Of a stretch of 14,555 bases of DNA, positions 1 to 8,311 are shown piece after piece. Each line of letters starts with the position of its first letter. The stretch's first letter is position 1. The notes beneath the pieces were generated by a model. That model saw only the letters and a program-made list of their open reading frames with translations. It did no database searches and was not told the DNA's origin. A program made the translations under genes and the position numbers. This DNA is from Paraglomus occultum (Eukaryota > Glomeromycota > Glomeromycetes > Paraglomerales > Paraglomeraceae), in contig CAJVPJ010000920.1 of assembly GCA_910592205.1 (NCBI GenBank), forward strand, positions 1-14,555, read 5' to 3'.

Positions 1-453
1 TGTAAATTAGTTTCATATTAATATTTTATATATAGAGGTAATCCTATATTAATCCTGTTATGGTTTATATTCATCACCTTCTGGTATGATAAAGTGAGCA
101 TTAAAATCAACAAGGCAAAACGTCATCAGTCATCCTGATCAATTTTGCGGTCACATCACAATCAGTCCCTCATTTATAGAATGTTCACTTTGTTGCAGTC
201 TGCCCCAAATAACTTAAGTCAATTTACCCGGATTTTAAAAGTTGCGTCACAAAGCTCAAGTTTGGCTGAAAAAAAAAACCTAATTTGAATTTTGGTCAAC
301 CTGGCATAAATCTATTGGATCATCGGCCAGCTAATTTGGTAGCACTGCAGATCTGTCAAAAAACGATACATTATAACCTATAAAGAAAAAAAAGCATTCT
401 GCGTAACAATGCATCACAACATGTCCATTTAGAGTTAGTAGTAATTTTTCTTC

Positions 454-461
454 CACGTGAT
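454..461 (+). promoter_or_regulatory. CACGTGAT box (Cbf1/bHLH-type site)
   Basis: The octamer CACGTGAT is the reverse complement of ATCACGTG, which fits the RTCACRTG consensus of fungal Cbf1-type bHLH factors. It ends 94 bp before the ATG of the ER chaperone gene. The same octamer occurs at 8203-8210, about 100 bp before another gene start. Its core ACGTG is also the core of bZIP sites used in the unfolded protein response, so the bound factor is open. Confidence 0.35.
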
Positions 462-473
462 AAATATCAACCT

Positions 474-493
474 CCAATCGCGGTCTTCCAACG
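474..493 (+). promoter_or_regulatory. CCAAT-N9-CCAACG, near match to an ER stress element
   Basis: CCAAT at 474-478 is followed by exactly nine bases and then CCAACG. The animal ER stress element is CCAAT-N9-CCACG, so this differs by one inserted base. It lies about 60 bp before the start codon of an ER chaperone gene, where such an element would make sense. Fungi are not known to use ATF6, so this may be a plain CCAAT box with a chance neighbour. Confidence 0.2.
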
Positions 494-554
494 CATGAAA
501 AAGCTTACATTACAACGCAATACCTAAACAATTCATTTCAACCCTATTCCAAAA

Positions 555-2190
555 ATGCGATTATCATTCTATTCCATATGGTGCATTCTAAGCCTGCTAA
601 TATTATTTACGGAGCTTTTCTTATGCGGACAAGACTATTATGCGATTTTGGGTGTCAGCAAAGACGCAACAAGTAGAGAGATTAAGAAAAAATATAAACA
701 ATTATCAAAGAAATATCACCCTGACAAGAACCCTGGTGATAAAGAAGCTGAGCAGAAGTTTGTACAATTGGCCCAAGGTAAACAGTATAGCAGGAGTGAT
801 GATTGTTGACGAACTACCCGTCCTGACATTGATACGATAGAGTTTCTTAATCCGATGACTATGATCTGGCATTCACAAACCTCTTGATCGTCCTCGCAAT
901 ATATCAAATAGCTTATGAAGTATTATCAGATGATGAGCAACGTGCAACGTATGATCGATATGGTGAAGAAGGACTCAAAGGGAACGCCCAAGAATTTCAT
1001 AATCCATTTGACATATTCGAAAGATTTTTTGGTGGAGGTCGTCACTCTCGCACTGATCCTGAAGAAACAAAAGGACCTCCTATAAAGCATGACGTGGACG
1101 TCCAATTAAAAGAATTGTATCTCGGGAAAGACATTAATGTTGATGTGTCGAAGCAGACTCTATGCACACATTGTGGTGGAAATGGTGCCAGATCGGCTGA
1201 TGATATAGTGATCTGTTCAGCTTGCGGCGGACGTGGGGTTAAGCTAGTTACTCAAAAAATGGGAGGAGGTGGTATCCTACAAATGCAAACAACGTGAGAC
1301 AATTTGCCATTATTTTCTTTTTTTGTCTATGATTTCATAGCTAAATTGCATATTTAATCATCAGATGTGATGTGTGTGAAGGAAGAGGGAAAACCATAAA
1401 AGCAAAATGCCCTCATTGTAAAGGAAAAAAAGTTCAACGGATGAACGAAGTGCTCACAATCGTCGTCGAGAAGGGAATGTCTGATGGAGAGGAAATTGTA
1501 TGTGACTGTCACAAAGTTCCTTGGTGATTTATAAATACCTGATCTGGCGATCCATTATGGCTAATTATTGAACGTTTATTCGATCTTAGACAATGGAAAA
1601 GGAAGGGGATGAAGCACCAGAAACTGTCCCAGGGGATATAATATTTACATTAAGGATGGTGCCCGATCCTGTATTCACTCGTAAAGGAGATGATCTGTAT
1701 ACTGAGAAAACGATCACATTGTTAGAGGTAATATGCCCATTTGCTTGAAAACCCGTTTATCCTTCTTTATTTTATATTTTGGATACCAGTTAGTATGACG
1801 AAACTTACCCACTTGTGTATGCAATTCGCAGTCATTGGTAGGATTTGAATCATATATCACACATCTAGATGGAAGGAAAATACATGTACGACGGAATGCA
1901 GTCACTCCCTGTGATTTCGTGGAAAAATTAAAAGGCGAAGGGATGCCTAAACGTAAGAGCAAGAATCAGAAGGGTGATTTATATATCCAATTTTCTGTGG
2001 ATTTTCCAAAAGCCGTGAATGCAACTGTCAAAGAAGGTATGTTTGTCCTTTATTATATATACACGTTAATTACACCAAACCGACGATCCAGTTTATTAAA
2101 ATGTGTATACAATTTATGTATTTTTTAGAATTAAAAAAATATTTTAAACCAAGCGAACATATGAAAGAAAAAAAACATGACGAATTATAA
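555..2190 (+). CDS. SCJ1: ER-lumenal DnaJ/Hsp40 co-chaperone, Scj1/ERdj3 (DNAJB11) type
   Basis: Six exons: 555-777, 912-1293, 1365-1497, 1590-1727, 1832-2036 and 2129-2190. All introns are GT-AG and the joined frame gives 380 residues. A hydrophobic signal peptide covers about residues 1-25. The J domain starts with [13 protein letters not shown] and has HPD at 55-57. A short Gly/Phe-rich part follows (about 98-118, FFGGG). Four CxxC zinc modules start at Cys159, 176, 203 and 217; the last, CPHCKGKK, is the form typical of Scj1-like proteins. Two beta-rich substrate-binding modules follow. The protein ends KHDEL, an HDEL-type ER retrieval signal contributed by a separate 62-nt last exon. Family knowledge: such proteins stimulate the ATPase of lumenal Hsp70 (Kar2/BiP) and bind unfolded clients. 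Length matches yeast Scj1 (about 377). The start is the first ATG, directly ahead of the signal peptide. Convergent with the kinase gene downstream. Confidence 0.93.
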
Positions 2191-2445
2191 ACAAAAAATT
2201 GTATGTGCCAATAGATGTGTCATGTCATATGGTTCAAGTTAATGGTAGCAATTAACTTAGTAAACACACAGATTAGATCAAAAACGTGAGTATCCGCTCA
2301 CTTTATCGTTTAATATTATATGTATGTATATGTATGTAATAGTTGTTAAGATTTATTTAAGGAAACGTTTTTTATTAAAGCGAAATTAAATAAAAGAAAA
2401 TTCACAAGTTATTATGTCTTGCTCCGCATAGATATTCTGGCACCC
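2191..2445. other. 3' flank between convergent genes
   Basis: Short AT-rich spacer between the HDEL chaperone and the kinase-ankyrin gene. It contains a small (TATG)n-like microsatellite near 2319-2338. AATAAA lies on the plus strand at 2389-2394 and on the minus strand at 2352-2357, so the two 3' ends may overlap. Confidence 0.4.
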
Positions 2446-2595
2446 GTGTCATCCGTATCATCTGCGTCATCCATGTCTTCCATGCCTTCCATGCCAGTCG
2501 TGTCTTCCATGCTATTTGTGTCTTCCATGCCATTCGTGTCTTCCATGCCATTCGTGTCTTCCATGCCATCCGTATCACCTGTGTCATGCGTTTCA
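2446..2595. repeat. 18-bp minisatellite, with degenerate flanking units, at the 3' end of the kinase-ankyrin gene
   Basis: Four head-to-tail 18-bp units lie at 2500-2517, 2518-2535, 2536-2553 and 2554-2571 (unit GTGTCTTCCATGCCATTC, with one or two substitutions per copy). Shorter degenerate units built on TCTTCCATGCC and GTCATCC flank them on the 2446-2499 side. Because 18 is a multiple of three and the unit has no stop codon, several frames on both strands stay open. On the minus strand one frame reads as a repeated NGMEDT, an acidic tail. The array begins at the stop codon of the kinase-ankyrin gene. Confidence 0.9.
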
Positions 2596-5319
2596 TCGGT
2601 TCCAGCCGTTTGTGTCGTTATCTCCATTTTCAGCAACAGCTAGATCAGGGACTTTCGAGTTCATCCATGAAAGTGCCTTACTATTGCGTCTCTTTTGTGC
2701 ATATGCATATAAACCAAGACCTTCAGATGTGTGTGCCTGTGGGTTGGCATTCCGATCCATTAGCGCTTGTAATATCTCCTGCGGCCAATTCCTATGAACA
2801 GCGATAAACAAGCAGTTCGGATAATACATCCCGGAATCACGTCTGGTGGCTAAATTAGGATTAGCCTTGTTCGACAGTAACGTCGTAACGATTTCCAGGT
2901 TTTCGACATGATATTGTCTATACTCGAAATTGAGTATACGGTGCAGGGGTGTATACCCCAATAGATCAGGAATATTAGGGTCTGCGCCAAACCGAAGCAA
3001 TGCATCAACAGCTTGGGGGATCTCCTTTTCCACAAACCAGGAGAGCGCAGTGCGTCCATGCTTATTCTGGGCATTTACATCAATGCCCTCCGCTATTAGC
3101 CATTCAATAGCCAGCTTCATATAGTCTTGCGTGTTGGTGGAATTCCTGGCACTAGCTGAACTCCTCACTAGACTGCTATTTTCCGCTAGCCAATGTAGAG
3201 CTGTATTGTTCTTTTCGTCTTGTATTGCTATAACCCCATTATAATGTTTGATCACCTTTAAGACATCCAAGATTCGCCGAGACGGGCAGAATCTTGCGGT
3301 TAAAATTACAAGAGGACAAAATTGACCGTTAAATCGATAGTTGCCATCGACATCTTCGTTCTGATCGAGGTGGTAGCGTAAGCCGGAGGCATCCCCAAAT
3401 CCGGCATGAAGACCAGCACGACAACGGCCCACTGCTGTATTGTCACGGAACTGGCTCGAATACACTTCGAGTGTTTTATCACAACTATAGACAATGGGGA
3501 TGTTTTCCTAATAACATATACATATAAATTAATTCCTTTTTTACTTTTAACCTTATTATATTCACACAAACAATACTAAACACTCACTGCGGACTCTGAA
3601 TCTGGTTGTGATGATGAATCGGAAGAATCAGTTGAATGCCGTTCATCAGAGCTAAAATGCCTCTGACTTGGTTTCCTCACAAGCGGCCCAGGGATTTCCA
3701 GCAAGTCATCATCTGTGGGCGAGCAACAATATGTGGATGTTAATATTCTTGTCATCAATTAGTAATCGAAAGATTCTGTATATAAAACGTCCTTATGCTT
3801 ACCAACTTTCAGAATAGCGTATTTATTAACGCTATCGATGACAGGTTCAAGTTCGATCAATGCTTGTAGCACCTCTGCTGCGGATGGACGTTTTGTTGGA
3901 TTGATCTGCCAGCACTCTTGGAAGAGATGCGCATATGCCATTGGCGTGCCTTTTAATGGCAATTCACGTTCGCCCTTTATGAGCTTATTCATCTTATGGA
4001 AAAAGATATATCATTAGTGTGTAATCGATAAACTCGTTCAAAGCGACCCAGTTTATTTTGGGTTTTGATTATTGGCGATCACAATAATGATACGTCATGT
4101 GTAACTAACAAAGTGTGTGCAGAAGAAGGAGGAGAAAGAGAAAGAGAGTTGGACTTTTCAACGTACAAGTTCATGAGCCGATCTGGTGTTTAAATTGGGC
4201 TGGCGCCCACTTGAAAGTTCCCACATCAAAACACCCAGACTATATATGTCTGATGCCCGAGTGCGACTAAATGAATTATTCTCCAACCAAGAGGGATCAG
4301 CATAAGCCACCATTCCTCCTTGTATCGAGCTTGAAGTTTCTTCGGCTATTTTGGCCAGTCCGTAGTCTGCCACAATGATTTTGTCGTTATGTAGCAACAC
4401 ATTTTTGGAATGCTGATGATGGGAACGATAAAATGATGTCAGACAACCGACCGTTTAAATCCCATTTTGAATATAAACATTAAAAAATATATACCAAATC
4501 TCGATGCAATATTCCTGCACCATGAATAGAGACCAAAGCCATGGTAATCTCCTTGGCTAACCTTATTTTCGTTTGCCAAGTCAAGGTATCAAAATTCTGA
4601 GAGAGATATTCTCTAAGCGTCCCACCAGAAGCATATTGCAATACAATATAATATCTGCCCTTTTTCTCATCTAAGATATAAAGATATGATTAATCATAAT
4701 TTCGTATCATAATTGATCTCAATTGCTCACATACCTTTTGTGATGCCGTAAAATTTTACGACATGGTCGCAGTAATCAACGGCTCGAATTAATTTGAGCT
4801 AAAGAGAAAAAAGACAGTTTATATTGAGAATCATAACAGCAAAAGTTCTTACTCAATTCAACACCTTTCATAAATCGGATTCGAATTCATACTAAAAAAA
4901 CGCCCTCTTTACTGGAACTAATTACATGCATTGACTCAAGCTTCAGCCCTTACCTCTCTGACAAGCTCATTAATTGCAAGCTCGTCGTCATGAAGAGCGT
5001 AGCTACACTTCAATGCCACCTCCTTGCCTGCTTGTTTCCAGGTGGCTTTAAATATGTTGGCGAACCCTCCTCTGCCAAGCAAACTAAGATTCTCAAATTG
5101 GCCGAACGGAATCTCGCGAATATAACCTCCTTTGATCCCAGTTTCCAGCCATTCACGGTTAGAAGTAGTTGGTGAGTCGGGAGGTTCTGTAATCGGTTGA
5201 GCTCCGCGCGATATCATTGTGACATTTTTTCCCCAGCGGTTAGCTTCTTGAGCTATTTTAAAGCACAGGTCAGGTGGCTTGCTGATACAATGTATCAATG
5301 TATCACATAAATCATTCAT
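2593..5319 (-). CDS. TKL-type protein kinase with C-terminal ankyrin repeats
   Basis: Seven exons on the minus strand: 5319-4954, 4798-4735, 4670-4495, 4412-4167, 3992-3803, 3712-3588 and 3507-2593. All junctions are GT-AG and stay in phase, giving 693 residues. The kinase domain covers about 76-336: glycine loop GRGGFA (82-87), ATP-binding Lys104 in VALK, catalytic HRDLHSKN (199-206), metal-binding Asp218 in DYG rather than the usual DFG, then SDIYSLGVLMWEL and the late-lobe motif CWQINPTKRPS. All key catalytic residues are present, so it should be active. A Ser/Asp-rich linker follows (about 367-389). Ankyrin-like repeats span about 486-648 (NNTALHW, HGRTALSW, LGYTPLHR, GADPN-type ends). 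Family knowledge: such kinases phosphorylate Ser/Thr; ankyrin repeats bind partner proteins. The substrate is unknown. The ATG is the first Met after an in-frame stop near 5420; a missed upstream exon is possible. Confidence 0.88.
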
Positions 5320-5654
5320 GTGACTATTGATTGTTGTAACATTATGTGGAAATGAGTAAAGACGCGAATAGAACTTTGTGGCATTGATTGTATTGGCAAT
5401 ACATATTATAAATGACTAGCGCCAACACACGAAATGGAAATGCCATTTAACCCCTATAATATAAGGACAATTATGCCATGAGCACGTAATCGCCACGTTT
5501 CCAACGATGAATGAATCATGCATTTACTTGTCCTTTTCAAATGTGTTGTTCTAACAAAAACAGTGTACATCTATATCAACAATTACATTGGTAACACGTT
5601 CCACTTCTCTATTTTGTTATCGTATGCCACCATTGACCATTAATCATAATCTAC
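5320..5654. other. Spacer between two minus-strand genes
   Basis: About 335 bp holding the 3' flank of the ER-membrane J protein and the promoter of the kinase gene. The frame of the kinase is open upstream to a stop near 5420 but has no Met there. No RNA gene or repeat was seen. Confidence 0.4.
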
Positions 5655-6731
5655 TTAGTTCCTTGCTCTACGTCCTTTTTTATTCCTAGATCTCACCCGC
5701 CGTTTTGGTTCACTTTGAGAACTCTGCTCATCATCACTCGAAAACGACTCTCCACCCTCGTTAGTGCTATCATTTTCCTTAACGTCTTCCATCTTCTTTT
5801 CGTTCTTCCGAAAAGCTTTACCCACGGTAATCGTGAATAGCCATTTGAATATTGCGAATATGAAGACGTCAAATACTCTCGGTTTGGAGACGTCATTCTC
5901 GTCCAACCTGACTTGTCCATTTTCATTCGAAAGCGCGACATAATCCGGGTATACGTAAAACTGAACATCATTCACTGTCACTCTTTTCGTCGTCATTTGT
6001 TTCTTCATGGTCTTGCCCCATGCAATCTCTCTTGATCTATGGATGTAATATCGAATCCGTTTCTTATCCTGTACGAAAGTGATCCAGAATACTATGTATT
6101 GGACTATGGAAATTAAGATAGCGAGAAAAGTCAACACCGCTAACAATCCTGGCCGATATCGACTGTAATAATATCCGGTTCCGCGCCATCGAGGAACACC
6201 GTTTTTCAAAAACCAATCGTATCGTTCTCTCGACTCTGGATTACGAAGAATGTTTGCAATCAAACCAAGTCGAGCAAACTTTTCATTGCTTCTGGCATCA
6301 GGATTCTTGTCTGGACTGTATATTTACGATGTAGATAGTGCACATATTGTCGATACAAGTGTGACATATTAGTCGATTATCCGAACGTAGCCAACTGTAA
6401 AGCAACAAATAATATTAAAACATACTGTAGCTGCAAATATAGTTTTCGGTAAGTTTTGGTGATTTCTTTTTCGGTTGCTGTTGGCTCTAGTCCGAGCCAT
6501 GAGTAAAAGGTCGTTTTTTCCCCCTCTTCTGTTCTTAGTTCATCAACAAGATCAAATATTTCATAATCGTCTATGGGAACAATATTTGGTTAGATTAAAA
6601 TTACCCGGATCAGATCATATAGATGAAAGCTTCTTAACTCCTTTACAACCTTTTGTCCATTCTGACCATGCTATAGCTTTGGGTAGTATAACTAGACAAA
6701 GTAGTAACCAGATTATAATATGCCACTTCAT
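5655..6731 (-). CDS. ERJ5: ER-membrane J-domain protein, Erj5/DNAJC1-like
   Basis: Three exons on the minus strand: 6731-6650, 6570-6426 and 6315-5655, giving 295 residues. Exon 1 encodes an N-terminal hydrophobic signal (residues 1-21) ending before WSEWTK. The join to DDYEIFDLVDEL recreates the short WTK-[ED]-D-x-EIF block that I recall ahead of the J domain in this family. The J domain is at about 48-112; its HPD (76-78) is split by intron 2 and restored exactly by splicing. A strong membrane segment lies at 133-157 and a second hydrophobic stretch at 223-241. An acidic Ser-rich part (about 250-279) and a basic tail (KRRVRSRNKKGRR) follow. Family knowledge: the J domain faces the ER lumen and works with Kar2/BiP in folding. 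The first donor is the unusual GTTGTA; a better GTAAAG three bases on would add one residue but break the motif. Confidence 0.82.
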
Positions 6732-6796
6732 CGTCAAGCGAAAAGAGATTTTTGATAAGCGTCTATTTTTTGTCTATTTTCTTAATACTGCGCATG

Positions 6797-6815
6797 CTGT
6801 TGCCCAAGGCAACAG
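6797..6815. promoter_or_regulatory. Perfect X-box palindrome (RFX-type site)
   Basis: CTGTTGCC-CAA-GGCAACAG is an 8-bp inverted repeat around three bases. Its core GTTGCC-N3-GGCAAC fits the RFX consensus GTNRCC-N0-3-RGYAAC at every position. It lies 66 bp before the ATG of the ER-membrane J protein, in promoter position. Fungal RFX proteins (Crt1, Sak1 type) bind such sites, often as repressors. Binding here is inferred. Confidence 0.6.
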
Positions 6816-6963
6816 AAATATTCACTTGATAAATCCACGAAAATACTTTATGACTACAAGACAGTATAAGTAGCGGTGTTAGACTAATAAGGCTTCGAAA
6901 TAATTCATGGATTGGGTGTATACATTTTGTTCGATGGGAAGTAACACAAACACATTTTATTGG

Positions 6964-7033
6964 CCAATCGTATCATTCTCTTGATTACAAAGAATGCTCG
7001 AGAGCAACAAATCTTTGTCCGTACTGTAGGTAC
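6964..7033 (-). pseudogene. Decayed partial copy of the ER-membrane J gene
   Basis: CCAATCGTATC-TTCTCT and GATTAC-AAGAATG (each with one substitution) match the J-domain exon of the neighbouring gene at 6213-6254, in the same order and orientation, with an eight-base deletion between them. Further on, TCTTTGTCCGTACTGTA resembles 6304-6320, which crosses the HPD codons and the splice acceptor. TGTCGATA at 7068-7075 matches the parent intron near 6348. Intron similarity suggests a DNA-level duplication rather than a retrocopy. The frame is destroyed. Confidence 0.5.
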
Positions 7034-7523
7034 ATGTTATAAAGTAAATGTATAACGTACGTATGCTGTCGATAAAAAACGCGCAAGAAGACAGCATACA
7101 TGTTGTAGCTCGTTACCGCGAACGAAATATACCATTAATCTATTGGGAAGGTATACTAATATTGCTAAATTCTTTACCGATATTACTGTCTTAAACTCTG
7201 CAGATTTTGTCTATTATATTATTGTATAGTAAAACTAAACCAACCAGCTATTTCATTAATCGATTTTGATTGCCAGTTAAGGCTGCAGAACATTTCACTA
7301 GACTATTTACAAAATGCTCCATTACTATTTCTATAATAAAGTTTAAATTAATTTTACAATCTTCACGAGCTATTCTATCCTATTGTATACCAAACAATAC
7401 CAATTCGATATAATAGAATCTTCTATATCCAAATTTGTTTTTATTTTGTATAACGCGATTATCAATCATGTGATTTTGTTAAAATTTTTAAATACGAGTC
7501 AAATAGTGCGTTAGACATAAAAC
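7034..7523. other. AT-rich intergenic sequence
   Basis: No reading frame, RNA gene or clear repeat beyond possible further remnants of the decayed J-gene copy up to about 7110. Confidence 0.4.
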
Positions 7524-7887
7524 ATGGAACAAGAGCGAGCAAATAATTTAAAGGAGAAATTATCAAGGTGCTTTGCTCCCGGAAAGAAGAACATTACTAT
7601 AGAATCATGCTCATTCGAAAAAAACTGCTTGTAATAATCTTAAATTTCAAACATAATAACTTTCAGACAATCCAATCGTCAAGCCATACGGAATCACGAC
7701 ATTTTGTTTGGAATCACAAACGCCCATAAATAATAACATTAGAAAACTCGAGCAATTAGGCAAGGACTTTGGCAGCAAGTTATCTTCGGATGCCTCCTGT
7801 TTAACAATAGGAAATGGGTTCCTAATTTGCGTTATTTGCGGTCGCGTAATATGTACTTTTTTAATCCTAATTATCGTCTTATTTTAA
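7524..7887 (+). pseudogene. Possible small two-exon gene, frame broken in an A-run
   Basis: An ATG at 7524 opens 36 codons (MEQERANNLKEKLSRCF...) that stop at 7632-7634. The frame contains GTAATA at 7631, a plausible intron donor. An acceptor TTTCAG ends at 7666. The following frame (7669-7887, 72 codons, no Met of its own) reads NPIVKPYGITTFCLESQ and ends in a hydrophobic segment (LICVICGRVICTFLILIIVLF), as a tail anchor might. Donor phase is 2 while the second exon needs phase 1. One base fewer in the A-run at about 7618-7624 would join them. It could be a real small membrane protein with a sequence error, a young pseudogene, or chance. I do not recognise the protein. Confidence 0.3.
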
Positions 7888-8102
7888 GTACACGCCAATT
7901 CATATGGACAATAAAGACTTAAATTTTAAAATCAAAAATGGGTCCGTTTTTATTAAAACAATTACTGAGGGCTTTTCTATTTCGTCTTAAGTTATAGATT
8001 CTCACGTTCCAAAAAGGAAATAATTATCTTGGGCCAAGAAAGACGTCTCGGAGAAGAGAGAAAAAAAAATAACTAAAAAGTACTGAAAGCGATTGTTACT
8101 CT

Positions 8103-8128
8103 CGATCCATGTCACCACTTATGGATCG
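8103..8128. repeat. 8-bp inverted repeat
   Basis: CGATCCAT at 8103-8110 and ATGGATCG at 8121-8128 are perfect reverse complements separated by ten bases. It lies about 185 bp before the next start codon. It could form a hairpin or bind a dimeric factor; nothing else supports a role. Confidence 0.5.
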
Positions 8129-8202
8129 TGGAATATATCATTCATGGTGCCTGGTTCCTACTGCAAAAATTTACGACTGTATAGGCTAGTTCTTCATGTG
8201 AA

Positions 8203-8210
8203 CACGTGAT
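8203..8210 (+). promoter_or_regulatory. CACGTGAT box (second copy)
   Basis: Same octamer as at 454-461, and at nearly the same distance (102 bp) from the following ATG at 8312. This supports a shared bHLH- or bZIP-type promoter element. Confidence 0.35.
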
Positions 8211-8311
8211 ATTACTTTAACACCTTCGATCAACACTTTGCATTTTTCGATCATACATTTTTGGTTCCGCGCCACCTGTCACCCCAACTCGTTCATATTC
8301 TACTTGCTTTA

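Larger units (their letters stand above)
1..554. other. Intergenic sequence upstream of the SCJ1-like gene
   Basis: AT-rich sequence with no convincing reading frame on either strand. The stretch around 225-330 is more complex (TTGCGTCAC, then an A-run, then TTGGTCAACC) and may be old repeat DNA, but I cannot name it. The last ~100 bases carry the candidate promoter elements listed separately. No clear TATA box was seen close to the start codon. Confidence 0.5.
7888..8311. other. Promoter-side spacer of the acidic repeat protein gene
   Basis: AT-rich spacer with a hairpin-capable inverted repeat (8103-8128) and a CACGTGAT box (8203-8210), both listed separately. The coding frame of the next gene is open back to a TGA at 8207 but has no ATG before 8312. 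Confidence 0.4.

Noticed and set aside
230-330. Similarity between TCACAAAGCTCAAGTTTGGC near 246 and TCACAAAGTCTGCATATTTGCC near 13490
   Set aside because: The shared part is only about nine bases plus loose matches, not enough to call a repeat family.
2419-2797. Plus-strand frames rich in Ser/Val/Met or Cys/His over the minisatellite
   Set aside because: They arise because the 18-bp unit lacks stop codons in most frames; the minus-strand gene explains the locus.
6475-6873. 132-codon plus-strand open frame
   Set aside because: It runs antisense across exons 1 and 2 of the ER-membrane J gene, and its protein has no recognisable features.
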